Assembly (NCBI RefSeq): GCF_024294805.1
Contig: NZ_JANCLU010000001.1
Location: 310,001 to 374,000 of the forward strand
Length of the DNA stretch: 64,000 nt
Direction of reading: 5' to 3'
Source: Alsobacter ponti
GTDB taxonomy: Bacteria; Pseudomonadota; Alphaproteobacteria; Rhizobiales; Beijerinckiaceae
Below, in pieces: positions 28,812 to 38,890 of this stretch. Made by a program: the position numbers and the translations under genes. The notes under the pieces were generated by a model. That model saw only the letters and a list, made by a program, of their open reading frames with translations, was not told the origin of the DNA and searched no databases. How positions within the stretch are numbered: position 1 is the first letter of the stretch; the number at the start of each line of letters is the position of its first letter.

Positions 28812-29492
28812 ATGCTCAAGCTCGTCATCGCCAACAAGGCCTACTCGTCCTGGTCCCTGCGGCCATGGATCCTGATGCGCGCCCTCGACATCCCGTTCGC
28901 CGAGGACCTTATCCCCCTCGACACGCCGGAGTTCCGGCCGCGCGTCTCGGCCTACAAGGCCGGCTCCACGGTGCCGATCCTGGTCGACGGCGACGTCACC
29001 GTCTGGGAATCCCTCGCCATCATGGACTACCTCGCCGACCGCTTCCCCGAGAAGCAGGTCTGGCCGGCCGACATCAAGGCCCGCGCCTTCGCGCGCACCA
29101 TCTCGGCGGAAATGCACGCCGGCTTCCGCGGCCTGCGCGCCGCCTGCCCGATGAACCTGCGCAAGCGCTACGAGGCGCGCGACCGCGGCGAGCTGGTGAG
29201 CCGCGACGCGACGCGTGTCACCGAGCTGTGGCGTCGCGCCCGCGAAGGCTACGGCGCGCAGGCGGGCGGGCCGTTCCTGTTCGGCGCGTTCACCGCCGCC
29301 GACGCGATGTACGCGCCGGTGGTGACGCGCTTCCACAGCTACGGCATCGAGGTCGACGCCTCGCTGCGCCCCTACATGGACGCGATGCTGAACCATCCCG
29401 CCTTCGTGGAGTGGCAGGAAGCGGCCATGCGCGAGACGTGGATCGTCGCGCACGACGAGGCGGACGAGCCCGTCATCGGGCCGTTCCGCTGA
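28812..29492 (+). CDS. glutathione S-transferase family protein
   Basis: A 226-residue GST with the thioredoxin-like N-terminal domain (KLVIANKAYSSWSLRPWILM, STVPILVDGDVTVWESLAIM, the latter holding the glutathione-binding P and ES residues) and an all-helical C-terminal domain with FLFGAFTAADAMYAPVVTRF. The YSSWSLRPW start is that of a proteobacterial subgroup of zeta-like or YfcF-like GSTs. Substrate unknown. It is the second gene separating ilvI from ilvH. Confidence 0.9.
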   Translation: MLKLVIANKAYSSWSLRPWILMRALDIPFAEDLIPLDTPEFRPRVSAYKAGSTVPILVDGDVTVWESLAIMDYLADRFPEKQVWPADIKARAFARTISAEMHAGFRGLRAACPMNLRKRYEARDRGELVSRDATRVTELWRRAREGYGAQAGGPFLFGAFTAADAMYAPVVTRFHSYGIEVDASLRPYMDAMLNHPAFVEWQEAAMRETWIVAHDEADEPVIGPFR

Positions 29493-29523
29493 GCCTTCCC
29501 TTCGCTGTTCCTCCGGATCCGCC

Positions 29524-30090
29524 ATGAATGCACCATTTCCGAGCAAGGCCGCACCGATGAAATCCCACTACTCCGACGCGCCCAAGGCGCAGCCGATCCT
29601 GCGCCACACCTTGTCCGTGCTCGTCGACAACGAGCCCGGCGTCCTCGCTCGCGTCGTCGGCCTGTTCTCGGGCCGTGGCTACAATATCGAGAGCCTTACG
29701 GTCTCGGAGACGGAGCACGAGCAGCACGTCTCGCGCATCACCATCGTGACGGCGGGCACCGACCAGGTGATCGAGCAGATCCGTCACCAGCTCGAGCGCC
29801 TCGTGCCGGTGCATCGCGTCACCGACCTCACCGTCCAGGGCGAGTCGATCGAGCGCGAGCTGGCGCTGGTCAAGGTGGCCGGCAAGGGCGAGGCCCGCGT
29901 CGAGGCGCTGCGGCTGGCCTCGGCGTTCGGCGCGCGCACGCTGGACGCCACCGTGACGTCCTTCGTGTTCGAGCTGACCGGCTCGTCCGAGGAGATCGAG
30001 CGCTTCCTGCGCCTGATGGGCGAGGTGGGTCTCGTCGAGGTGTCGCGCACCGGCATCGCGGCGATGGCGCGCGGCGCCGAGACAATCTGA
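29524..30090 (+). CDS. ilvH: acetolactate synthase, small (regulatory) subunit
   Basis: Regulatory subunit that activates IlvI and confers valine feedback. The 188-residue product has an N-terminal ACT domain (HTLSVLVDNEPGVLARVVGL, FSGRGYNIESLTVS) and the C-terminal extension (ELALVKVAGKGEARVEALRL, ATVTSFVFELTGSSEEIERF). ATG at 29524 is used; ATG at 29557 (MKSHYSDAPK) is an alternative that leaves the ACT domain whole. It is followed after 8 bases by a second GST gene. Confidence 0.95.
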   Translation: MNAPFPSKAAPMKSHYSDAPKAQPILRHTLSVLVDNEPGVLARVVGLFSGRGYNIESLTVSETEHEQHVSRITIVTAGTDQVIEQIRHQLERLVPVHRVTDLTVQGESIERELALVKVAGKGEARVEALRLASAFGARTLDATVTSFVFELTGSSEEIERFLRLMGEVGLVEVSRTGIAAMARGAETI

Positions 30091-30098
30091 CCGCCGCC

Positions 30099-30734
30099 AT
30101 GATCAAGCTCTATCACTCCCCGGGCGCGTGCTCCTTCGCCGCTCACCTGGCGCTGGAAGAATCCGGCCTTCCCTTCGAGGTCGTCCGCGTCAACCTCGCC
30201 GGCGGCGAGCAGCGCACGGCCGACTACCTCGCCATCAACCCCAAGGGCCGGGTTCCCTCGCTGGTGGACGGCGAGTTCGTGCTGACCGAGGTGCCGGCGC
30301 TGCTGCGCTACGTGGCGCTGCGCGCGCCGGAGAAGGGCCTGTGGCCGCGCGACCCGCGCGACGACGCGCGCTGCGCGGAGTGGCTGGCCTGGATCTCGTC
30401 CGGCGTCCACGTCGCCTACGCGCATGTGCGGCGGGCCGAGCGCTACGCCGACAGCGAGGCGGGCCGGGCGGAGGTCGTCGCCAAGGGGCGCGTCACCGCG
30501 CGCGACACGTGGGAGATGGTCGAGCGCCGCCTGGCCGGGCGGACCTGGGCCGCCGGCGACGCGTTCAGCGTGGCCGATCTCTATCTCGTCGTTTTCTGGA
30601 CGTGGGGCCGCGGCCAGGTGCTCGCCTACGACATGCCGGCCGACTTCCCGGCCTGGACCGCCCACGCGCGCCGCGTCGCGGAGCGGCCGGCCGTCCGCCG
30701 CGTGTTCGAGCGCGACGGCATCGCGCTGCCGTGA
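30099..30734 (+). CDS. beta-class-like glutathione S-transferase
   Basis: A 211-residue GST. The N-terminal KLYHSPGACSFAAHLALEES carries the Cys of bacterial beta-class enzymes (SPGACS), followed by the cis-Pro and acidic/serine-like binding loop in NPKGRVPSLVDGEFVLTEVP and a helical C-terminal domain with AAGDAFSVADLYLVVFW. It is not closely similar to the GST at 28812, so the two are separate acquisitions rather than a recent tandem duplicate. It lies between ilvH and ilvC on the same strand. Confidence 0.9.
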   Translation: MIKLYHSPGACSFAAHLALEESGLPFEVVRVNLAGGEQRTADYLAINPKGRVPSLVDGEFVLTEVPALLRYVALRAPEKGLWPRDPRDDARCAEWLAWISSGVHVAYAHVRRAERYADSEAGRAEVVAKGRVTARDTWEMVERRLAGRTWAAGDAFSVADLYLVVFWTWGRGQVLAYDMPADFPAWTAHARRVAERPAVRRVFERDGIALP

Positions 30735-30813
30735 GCCTTCCTTCCGTCGAGGGAAACGTCCGATGAGCGGGGAACCCACGTTCCCGCTTGACCCGATCCA
30801 CCGCGCCGCTTAA

Positions 30814-31890
<1,077 letters not shown>

Positions 31891-31927
31891 GCCGTCCGCC
31901 CCTTCGGGCGAACGCTCCAGGCTTCGC

Positions 31928-31955
31928 GCCCCGGCGGTCTCCGCCGGGGCGTTTT
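31928..31955 (+). terminator. Rho-independent terminator after ilvC
   Basis: Perfect 10-bp stem GCCCCGGCGG/CCGCCGGGGC with a 3-base loop followed by GTTTT. Position 38 bases after the ilvC stop marks the end of the ilv transcript. Confidence 0.88.
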
Positions 31956-32083
31956 CATGTGGGGCGCATTCGTCCGGAGCCAAAACCGGGGCGCGCCTTG
32001 CCGGGGGCGCGCGGCGAAACTAGGCTGGCCGCCCGCTCCGCGCTTCGCGGCGCACGCCTCGCCGGGGGGAGACAGGTGGCGCG

Positions 32084-32935
32084 ATGCTGAACATCCTCTC
32101 GGTGCAGTCCCACGTCGCCTACGGCCACGCCGGGAACTCGGCCGCGGTGTTCCCGCTGCAACGCCTCGGCTGCGAGGTGTGGCCCGTCCATACCGTGCAG
32201 TTCTCCAACCACACCGGCTACGGCGACTGGAAGGGCCGCGTGTTCGACGGCGCGTTCGTCACCGAGGTCCTCGACGGCATCGAGGCGCGCGGCGTGCTGC
32301 CCGCCTGCGACGCGGTGCTCTCCGGCTACATGGGCGCGCCCGACATCGTGACGGCGGTGATCGCCGCCGCCGGGCGGGTCAAGGCGGTCAACGCCGACGC
32401 GCAATGGTGCTGCGACCCGGTGATCGGCGATGTCGGGCGCGGCGTCTTCGTGCGGCCGGGCATCCCGGAGCTGCTGCGCGCCCAGGCGCTGCCGGCCGCC
32501 GACATCGTCACCCCGAACCAGTTCGAGCTGGCGATGCTGACCGGCCGGAACGTCGCCTCGCTCGCCGACCTGCGCGCCGCCGTGGCGGACCTGCACGCCG
32601 CCGGGCCGCGCACCGTGCTCGTCACCTCCGTGGAGATCGACGACGTCCCCGCCGACGCCCTCGACATGGCGGCCTCGGACGGCAATTCGCTGTGGCGGGT
32701 GCGCACGCCGCGGCTGCCGGCCGCCCTCAATGGCGCCGGCGACCTCGTCTCGGCCCTGTTCCTTTTCCACATGCTGCGCAGCCGCTCGGTGCCCGAGGCC
32801 CTGGGCGAAGCCGCCTCCGCCGTCCACGCCGTGCTGCGGCGGACGGTGGAAACCGGCGCGCGCGAGCTGGCGCTCGTCGCGGCGCAGGAGGAGCTGGTCA
32901 ACCCCGCCCGGCGCTTCGTCGCCGAGCCCGCCTGA
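32084..32935 (+). CDS. pdxY: pyridoxal kinase PdxY
   Basis: Phosphorylates pyridoxal to pyridoxal 5'-phosphate in the B6 salvage pathway. The 283-residue ribokinase-fold protein shows the PdxY/PdxK features SVQSHVAYGHAGNSAAVFPL, VHTVQFSNHTGYGDWKG, WCCDPVIGD, TPNQFELAMLTG and the catalytic GAGD anion hole as LNGAGDLVSALFLF. The product supports PLP enzymes but there is no direct link to neighbours. The PhzF gene follows after 25 bases. Confidence 0.94.
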   Translation: MLNILSVQSHVAYGHAGNSAAVFPLQRLGCEVWPVHTVQFSNHTGYGDWKGRVFDGAFVTEVLDGIEARGVLPACDAVLSGYMGAPDIVTAVIAAAGRVKAVNADAQWCCDPVIGDVGRGVFVRPGIPELLRAQALPAADIVTPNQFELAMLTGRNVASLADLRAAVADLHAAGPRTVLVTSVEIDDVPADALDMAASDGNSLWRVRTPRLPAALNGAGDLVSALFLFHMLRSRSVPEALGEAASAVHAVLRRTVETGARELALVAAQEELVNPARRFVAEPA

Positions 32936-32960
32936 CCCCCTGCCGCGGGAAACCCTTGCC

Positions 32961-33878
32961 ATGGAGATCGCGATGCGCCGCCGCTTTTTCACCCTCGACG
33001 TGTTCACCGACCGCGCGCTGGGCGGCAACCCGCTGGCCGTCGTGCTCGACGGGCAGGCGCTGAGCGACGCGGCGATGCAGGGCATCGCCCGCGAGTTCAA
33101 CCTGTCCGAGACGGTGTTCGTCCTTCCGCCGGCGGACCCGCACCAGCGGGCCTCGCTGCGCATCTTCACGCCGGGGCGCGAGCTGCCCTTCGCCGGCCAT
33201 CCGACGGTGGGGACGGCGGTGCTGCTCGGGCTGCTCGACCACGGGCACGGCCACGGCGTGCTCGCCTTCGGGCTGGAGGAGAAGGTGGGGCTGGTGCCGT
33301 GCGCGGTGGAGACGCGCGGCGAGGGCTTCGGCCACGCTGCCTTCACCCTGCCGCGCCTGCCGGAGCCGATCGCCGACGCCGCGCCGGACGCCGCCATCGC
33401 CGCGGCGCTGGGGCTGGAGGCCTCCGACATCGGCTTCGAAGCGCACCGCCCGTCGGTGATGTCGGCGGGCGTCGGCTTCACTTTCGTGCCGGTGGCGAGC
33501 GCCGAGGCAGTGGCGCGGGCGCGGCCCCGCCTCGACGCGTGGCGCGACGCGATCCGCCCCGCCGACCACGCCAACGCATTCGTCTATTGCCGCCAGACCG
33601 AGACCCAGGGCCACGCCTTCCACGCCCGCATGTTCGCGCCCGACATGGGCGTGCTCGAGGACCCGGCGACGGGCGGGGCGGTGGCGGCCTTCGCGGGGGT
33701 GGTGATGGCCTTCGAGCGGCCCGGCGACGGCGAGCACGAGCTGGTGATCGAGCAGGGCTACGAAATGGGTCGACCGTCCCAGATCACGCTCGGGCTCACG
33801 GTGGAGAAGGGACGCCTCGTCAAGGCGACGATCGGCGGCTGCGCCGTCGTCGTCTCTGAGGGGGCGCTGCGGCTGTGA
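32961..33878 (+). CDS. PhzF family isomerase-like protein
   Basis: A 305-residue protein with the two-lobed diaminopimelate-epimerase-like fold of PhzF. Recognisable segments are FFTLDVFTDRALGGNPLAVVL, the catalytic-Glu region FNLSETVFVLPP, GRELPFAGHPTVGTAVLLG and the second lobe ending FAPDMGVLEDPATGGAVAAF, followed by the family end QGYEMGRPSQITL. Most PhzF homologues are not phenazine enzymes and no phz genes are present, so the reaction is unknown. ATG 32973 is an alternative start. Its stop overlaps the GTG of the next gene. Confidence 0.9.
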   Translation: MEIAMRRRFFTLDVFTDRALGGNPLAVVLDGQALSDAAMQGIAREFNLSETVFVLPPADPHQRASLRIFTPGRELPFAGHPTVGTAVLLGLLDHGHGHGVLAFGLEEKVGLVPCAVETRGEGFGHAAFTLPRLPEPIADAAPDAAIAAALGLEASDIGFEAHRPSVMSAGVGFTFVPVASAEAVARARPRLDAWRDAIRPADHANAFVYCRQTETQGHAFHARMFAPDMGVLEDPATGGAVAAFAGVVMAFERPGDGEHELVIEQGYEMGRPSQITLGLTVEKGRLVKATIGGCAVVVSEGALRL

Positions 33879-34600
33879 ACGACACGACCCGTTTTCGCGA
33901 CGTCGCGGCCGTCTCCTTCGCCTTCGAGCCCGCGCCCTGGGCGTGGGCCGAGGCGCACGCCGAGCGCATCGACCGCCACTGGGCCGGCCTCACCGCCGCC
34001 AACCCGACCTTGTTCGACGGCCATGTGCTGGTGCTGCGCCGGGGCGAGTTCGTCGGCGACGAATTTCACGGCGCGTATCTGGAGACGCGCTACTCGCGCT
34101 TCATCGCGTGGCGCGACTTCGGCTTCCCGGACCCCAGCCTGCGCAATTGCTTCGCCATGGCGGCGCTGCGGGCGCGCGACGGCGGCTTCCTGCTCGGCGT
34201 GATGGGGCCGCACACCTCCAACCCCGGCAAGATCTACTTCGCGGCGGGCACGCCGGACCGCGAGGACATCGTCGACGGCGTCGTCGACGTGGCCGGCAGC
34301 GCCGTTCGCGAGCTGGCCGAGGAGACGGGGCTCGACCCCGCCGGCCTCGACGTCGAGGAACGCTGGACGGTGGTCGAGCACGGGCCGCGCATCGCGCTGA
34401 TGCGCCGGGTGAGGGCGGACGCGACGGCGGCGGAGCTGCGCGAGCGCATCCACGCCAACCTTGCGGCGCAGGAGCAGCCGGAACTCGCCGGCATGGTAAT
34501 CGTGCACGATGAAAACGACATCGCCGCGCACGAGGCGGCGATGCCGCCTTTCCTCGCCGCCTATCTGCGGCGCGAGCTGGCGCTTCAGCCCTGCGGGTAG
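33875..34600 (+). CDS. NUDIX hydrolase family protein
   Basis: A 241-residue protein starting at GTG 33875, overlapping the PhzF stop by 4 bases. The stretch VVDVAGSAVRELAEETGLDP fits the C-terminal part (RELxEExG) of the NUDIX box. The N-terminal 90 residues (PWAWAEAHAERIDRHWAGLT, HGAYLETRYSRFIAWRDFGF) are an extension found in a subset of alphaproteobacterial NUDIX proteins. The substrate is unknown, though probably a nucleoside-diphosphate derivative. The 3' end overlaps the convergent lipoprotein gene by 16 bases. Confidence 0.82.
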   Translation: MNDTTRFRDVAAVSFAFEPAPWAWAEAHAERIDRHWAGLTAANPTLFDGHVLVLRRGEFVGDEFHGAYLETRYSRFIAWRDFGFPDPSLRNCFAMAALRARDGGFLLGVMGPHTSNPGKIYFAAGTPDREDIVDGVVDVAGSAVRELAEETGLDPAGLDVEERWTVVEHGPRIALMRRVRADATAAELRERIHANLAAQEQPELAGMVIVHDENDIAAHEAAMPPFLAAYLRRELALQPCG

Positions 34601-34947
34601 CCGTGGCGGGCGCGCGAGGCGCGCACCATGGCGCTCGCCTCGGCGCTCCGGCCCGCCGCGCAGGCCGAGGAGGCCTGGGCGATCTCGCCCTGGATCTGGT
34701 CATAGACCTTCTGGTTCACGTGGCCGGAGTTGAGGTCGTTGTCCTGCAGCGCCTTCCAGCGCGCCACGTCGGCGGCGCAGCCGGAGCCGCTCGGCAGGTG
34801 GAAGCCGGCCGGCGACACGCCGGGCGCGAGCCCCGCATAACTGGAGGCCGGCTGCGGCGCGCTCGCCTGGGGCGCGGCGGTGTTGCAGGCGGCCAGCGTC
34901 GCGAGGAGCGGCAGCAGCGCGGCGGCGAAGAGAGGGGGGCGGGGCAT
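34585..34947 (-). CDS. small putative lipoprotein
   Basis: A 120-residue protein with a lipoprotein signal peptide: PRPPLFAAALLPLLATLAAC, in which LAAC is a lipobox. The mature part has a Ser/Pro/Ala linker and a conserved-looking domain (CAADVARWKALQDNDLNSGH, VNQKVYDQIQGEIAQ) with two further cysteines. Proteins of this shape are frequent in Hyphomicrobiales, but no function is known to me. It converges on the NUDIX gene with a 16-base overlap. Confidence 0.78.
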   Translation of the reverse strand: MPRPPLFAAALLPLLATLAACNTAAPQASAPQPASSYAGLAPGVSPAGFHLPSGSGCAADVARWKALQDNDLNSGHVNQKVYDQIQGEIAQASSACAAGRSAEASAMVRASRARHGYPQG

Positions 34948-35127
34948 GGCGTCGTCCGTGCGGAATCGCGGGATGGCCAGAGTGGAGCGCCGGGGCGCGG
35001 CCGGTCAATGCCGCGCCGGCGCGTCCGACCCGACGCCGGACGACTTGCGCAAGCCGCGCGGGGCTTGTAGAGAGGGCGACGCGCGATCGAGGACGGTCGC
35101 CGGGGGCCGCTCGCCCCAGATCGGGAG

Positions 35128-35256
35128 ATGGACGCCGTGGCCGCTTACGCCACCTTGCGCAACGACCTGACGGAGGCCCTGGCGGCCGCCGCGGCCCTGC
35201 GCGCGCCGTCCGTTCCCGCGCTGCCCGCTCGACTTCTGCTCCTTAGCCGCCCCTGA
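35128..35256 (+). CDS. leuA leader peptide (candidate)
   Basis: A 42-codon frame ending in RLLLLSRP, with four successive Leu codons (ctt ctg ctc ctt) at 35233-35244, 12 bases before the stop and 104 bases before leuA. Leu-rich leader peptides ahead of leuA are a known attenuation device. The true start is unsure: ATG 35128 has a GGGAG directly against it, and GTG 35137 or a later codon may be used. Confidence 0.62.
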   Translation: MDAVAAYATLRNDLTEALAAAAALRAPSVPALPARLLLLSRP

Positions 35257-35292
35257 GGGCCGGCCGGGCGCGCGCGCCTGGGCGCTCAGGGG
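35250..35292 (+). promoter_or_regulatory. hairpin overlapping the leuA leader stop
   Basis: Arms CCCCTGAG (35250-35257) and CTCAGGGG (35285-35292) are perfectly complementary and enclose a GC-rich region with further pairing. The 5' arm contains the leader stop codon. There is no T-run after the hairpin, so it is not a plain intrinsic terminator; Rho- or translation-based control is possible. Confidence 0.45.
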
Positions 35293-35359
35293 AGCTTGCA
35301 GACAGACAACCGAGCCGCCAGCGCCCCCGGACGGGCGATTATCGATGAAGGAAACTCCC

Positions 35360-36946
35360 ATGACCGCAGCCACCGGATCCGCCAAGGACCGCGTCCTGAT
35401 CTTCGACACCACGTTGCGCGACGGCGAACAGTCGCCCGGCGCCACGATGACGCTGGAAGAGAAGCTGGAGATCGCGGACCTGCTCGACGAGATGGGCGTC
35501 GACATCATCGAGGCGGGCTTCCCGATCGCCTCGCAGGGCGATTTCGAGGCCGTCACGCAGATCGCCGGCCGCGTCAAGAACGCCACCGTGGCGGGCCTGG
35601 CCCGCGCCGGCGACAAGGACATCGACCGCGCCGGCGAGGCGGTGCGCCACGCCCGCCGCGGCCGCATCCACACCTTCATCTCCACCTCGCCCGTCCACAT
35701 GAAGTGGAAGCTGCAGATGGAGCCGGACGCCGTGCTGCAGAAGGTGATCGCCTCCGTCACCCGCGCCCGCAACCTCGTCGAGGACGTCGAGTGGTCGGCC
35801 GAGGACGGCACGCGCACCGAGCTGGACTTCCTGTGCCGCTGCGTCGAGGCGGCCATCAAGGCCGGGGCCACCACCATCAACATCCCCGACACGGTGGGCT
35901 ACACCGTGCCGGAGGAGTACGCGCAGCTGTTCCGCACCGTGCGCGAGCGTGTGCCCAATTCCGACAAGGCGGTGTTCTCCGTCCACTGCCACAACGACCT
36001 CGGCATGGCGGTGGCCAACACGCTGGCCGGCGTGGTGGGCGGCGCGCGGCAGATCGAGTGCACCGTCAACGGTATCGGCGAGCGCGCCGGCAACGCCGCG
36101 CTGGAAGAGATCGTGATGGCGATCCGCACGCGCGGCGACAAGTTCCCGTTCCAGACGGGCGTCGAGCCGACCATGCTGATGCGCGCCTCCAAGCTGGTGG
36201 CCGCCGCCACCTCCTTCCCGGTGCAGTACAACAAGGCCATCGTCGGCCGGAACGCCTTCGCGCACGAGAGCGGCATCCACCAGGACGGCATGCTCAAGAA
36301 CACCCAGACCTACGAGATCATGACGCCGGAATCGGTCGGCGTGCTGAAGACCTCGCTGGTGATGGGCAAGCACTCGGGCCGCCACGCCTTCAAGGAGAAG
36401 CTGAAGGAGCTGGGCTACGAGCTGGGCGAGAACGCACTGGAGGACGCCTTCAAGCGCTTCAAGGACCTCGCCGACCGCAAGAAGCACGTCTACGACGAGG
36501 ACATCGAGGCGCTGGTCGACGACGAGCTCGTCACCGCGCACGACCGCATCAAGGTGGTGGCGCTGACGGTGATCGCCGGCACGCAGGGGCCGCAACTCGC
36601 CACGCTGACGCTGGACGTCGATGGCGCGCACCGCACCGTTCAGTCGCGCGGCAACGGCCCGGTCGACGCCACCTTCAACGCCATCCAGGAGCTGGTGCCG
36701 CACCAGGCCAAGCTGGAGCTGTACCAGGTCCACGCCGTCACCGAGGGCACGGACGCGCAGGCGGAGGTATCGGTGCGGCTCGCCGAGGACGGCTATTCCG
36801 TCACCGGCAAGGCGTCCGACCCCGACACTCTGGTCGCCTCCGCCCGCGCCTATTTGGGCGCGCTGAACCGCCTGCAGGGCAAGCGCGACCGCGTTACCGA
36901 CGGCGGCAAGCGGCTGCACTCGACGGCGCCGCTCGGCGGCGTCTGA
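35360..36946 (+). CDS. leuA: 2-isopropylmalate synthase LeuA
   Basis: Condenses acetyl-CoA with 2-ketoisovalerate, the first step of the leucine branch. The 528-residue product has the DRE-TIM catalytic barrel (LIFDTTLRDGEQSPGATM, the HCHNDLGMAVANTLAG zinc-ligand motif, ECTVNGIGERAGNAALEE) and the C-terminal regulatory domain (QLATLTLDVDGAHRTVQSRG, ELYQVHAVTEGTDAQAEVSV) where leucine binds. AAGGAA at 35348-35353 is 6 bases from ATG 35360, which favours this start over ATG 35345. Expression is probably set by the upstream leader. Confidence 0.97.
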   Translation: MTAATGSAKDRVLIFDTTLRDGEQSPGATMTLEEKLEIADLLDEMGVDIIEAGFPIASQGDFEAVTQIAGRVKNATVAGLARAGDKDIDRAGEAVRHARRGRIHTFISTSPVHMKWKLQMEPDAVLQKVIASVTRARNLVEDVEWSAEDGTRTELDFLCRCVEAAIKAGATTINIPDTVGYTVPEEYAQLFRTVRERVPNSDKAVFSVHCHNDLGMAVANTLAGVVGGARQIECTVNGIGERAGNAALEEIVMAIRTRGDKFPFQTGVEPTMLMRASKLVAAATSFPVQYNKAIVGRNAFAHESGIHQDGMLKNTQTYEIMTPESVGVLKTSLVMGKHSGRHAFKEKLKELGYELGENALEDAFKRFKDLADRKKHVYDEDIEALVDDELVTAHDRIKVVALTVIAGTQGPQLATLTLDVDGAHRTVQSRGNGPVDATFNAIQELVPHQAKLELYQVHAVTEGTDAQAEVSVRLAEDGYSVTGKASDPDTLVASARAYLGALNRLQGKRDRVTDGGKRLHSTAPLGGV

Positions 36947-37089
36947 CGCCTCCGGCGCCGGCTTCCGCCAGGGGGCCCGGCGCTGCGTTCCGCCCGGGAA
37001 TCCCGAGGGAAAATCCGGCGGAAATCAACGGCTTGGCGCATGACAGTCATGCGCCGCGAAAAAAGATCGGCGGCCGGGCCGCTGCGCGC

Positions 37090-37117
37090 TGGACAGGCCC
37101 GCCGGTCTTTGCTATCC
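37090..37117 (+). promoter_or_regulatory. possible promoter of tRNA-Lys
   Basis: TGGACA (37090-37095) and CTATCC (37112-37117) are 16 bases apart, about 45 bases ahead of the tRNA. The match is modest. Confidence 0.35.
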
Positions 37118-37160
37118 ACCCCCTCGTCGCGACGGCCTCGCCTCCGCGACCGGTTTTGAT

Positions 37161-37236
<76 letters not shown>

Positions 37237-37397
37237 TCAAAGCCCCCAATCTTTTCAGGTGACGACCATCGCCGAACCGCCGAGCATCCTGCCGGCGGCG
37301 ATGAGCGCTGGCTCAACTTAGTTTGCTTGACATAAGATACGCTAGGCCCCGACATTAAGCTGAAATAGCCAAGCTTAATGATTGTTCAGGGGACGAC

Positions 37398-38846
37398 ATG
37401 CTGACCAAGCGCGAACTGCTACACTCCGCCGCGTGGCTCGCCGCCGCCGGCCTGCCCTGCGGCTCCGCCGCGTTCGCGCAGACGGCGCGGCCCGGGATCG
37501 TCAAGGCGGCGGAGATCGCCGAGGCGGGGTTCATCTACGGCCTGCCGATCGTGATGAACTACGGCGTCATGTACGAATACGCCGTCGACCGGAACTCCGG
37601 GCAGTTCAAGGCGCCGTTCAACCAGATCGCCAACGAGGCGCGTGTCTTCACCTACAAGGACACGGCCATCGTCACGCCCAACAGCGACACGCCGTATTCC
37701 TTCCTGTGGATGGACCTGCGGGCCGAACCGACGGTGCTCTCGGTGCCCGCCGTCGACCCGAAGCGCTACTACTCCGTCATGCTGTGCGACGGGAACACCT
37801 ACAATTTCGGCTATATTGGCAGCCGGGCGACCGGCAGCGAAGCCGGCGTCTACATGGTCGCGGGGCCGGACTGGAAGGGCGAGACGCCGCCAGGCGTCAG
37901 GAAGGTGTTCCGCTCCTCCACCCAGTTCGCCGTGGCGGGCTATCGCACGCAGCTCTTCAACCCCGCCGACATGGACAACGTGAAGAAGGTGCAGGCTGGA
38001 TACACGGCGCAGCCGCTCTCCGCCTATCTCCGCCAGCCCGCGCCGCCCGCCGCCGCGAAGATCGACTTCCCGAAGTTCGACAAGAAGCTCGTGAAGACGA
38101 ACTTCTTCGAATATTTGGACTTCGCCCTGCAGTTCGCGCCGGCCCAGGCCGTGGACAAGGACATTCGCGAGAAGCTCGCGCTGATCGGGATCGGTCCCGG
38201 CAAGAGCTTCAACTTCAAGGACCTCTCGCTGAAGGACAAGCTCGAGATCGCGGTCGGCATGAAGGCCGGCCAGCGCAAGGTCGACGAGAAGACCAAGACC
38301 ATCGGGAAGGACGTGAACGGCTGGCGGCTCGCCTCGGCCTTCGGCGACAGCGCCTTCTACAACGGCGACTGGCTGCTGCGCGCGGCCGCGGCGACGATGG
38401 GCATCTACGGCAACGACGCGGTGGAGGCGGCCTATCCGGTGACGAAGATCGACGCCGACGGCAAGCCGCTCGACTGCGCGAAGGCCAACTACACCATCAC
38501 CTTCCCGGCGGGGCAGCAGCCGCCGGTGAACGCCTTCTGGTCGGTGACCATGTACGACGGCAAGACGCAGTTCCTGGTCAAGAATCCGCTCGACCGCTAC
38601 CTGATCAACTCGCCGATGCTGCCGGGCATGAAGCTCGACCCGGACGGATCGCTGACGATCTACATCCAGGCGAAGTCGCCGGGGAAGGACAAGGAGAGCA
38701 ACTGGCTCCCCGCGCCGGCCGGCCCCGTCTACCTCGCCATGCGGCTCTACTGGCCGAAGGAGCCGCCGGGCCTGTCGGTGCTGCCGCCCGGCGACGGCAG
38801 CTGGCGGCCGCCCGGCGTCAAGCGTGTGGGGGCGGCGGGGGCGTAG
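37398..38846 (+). CDS. DUF1254/DUF1214 domain exported protein
   Basis: A 482-residue protein of the DUF1254-DUF1214 pair, of unknown function. The N-terminus KRELLHSAAWLAAAGLPCGS plus AAFAQ looks like a Sec or lipoprotein-like signal peptide. DUF1254 begins at AAEIAEAGFIYGLPIVMNYG and includes ANEARVFTYKDTAIVTPNSD and DLRAEPTVLSVPA. DUF1214 is at the C-terminus (NAFWSVTMYDGKTQFLVKNP, DGSLTIYIQAKSPGKDKESN, WLPAPAGPVYLAMRLYWP). It stands alone after the tRNA and converges with the PilZ gene. Confidence 0.9.
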   Translation: MLTKRELLHSAAWLAAAGLPCGSAAFAQTARPGIVKAAEIAEAGFIYGLPIVMNYGVMYEYAVDRNSGQFKAPFNQIANEARVFTYKDTAIVTPNSDTPYSFLWMDLRAEPTVLSVPAVDPKRYYSVMLCDGNTYNFGYIGSRATGSEAGVYMVAGPDWKGETPPGVRKVFRSSTQFAVAGYRTQLFNPADMDNVKKVQAGYTAQPLSAYLRQPAPPAAAKIDFPKFDKKLVKTNFFEYLDFALQFAPAQAVDKDIREKLALIGIGPGKSFNFKDLSLKDKLEIAVGMKAGQRKVDEKTKTIGKDVNGWRLASAFGDSAFYNGDWLLRAAAATMGIYGNDAVEAAYPVTKIDADGKPLDCAKANYTITFPAGQQPPVNAFWSVTMYDGKTQFLVKNPLDRYLINSPMLPGMKLDPDGSLTIYIQAKSPGKDKESNWLPAPAGPVYLAMRLYWPKEPPGLSVLPPGDGSWRPPGVKRVGAAGA

Positions 38847-38890
38847 GCTCGGGGGCGGGCGCCGAGCCCGCTTGCGCCGCGCCGCTGGCG

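Noticed and set aside
32961-33878. Phenazine biosynthesis from the PhzF-like gene
   Set aside because: No other phz genes are present, and most PhzF homologues are unrelated to phenazines.
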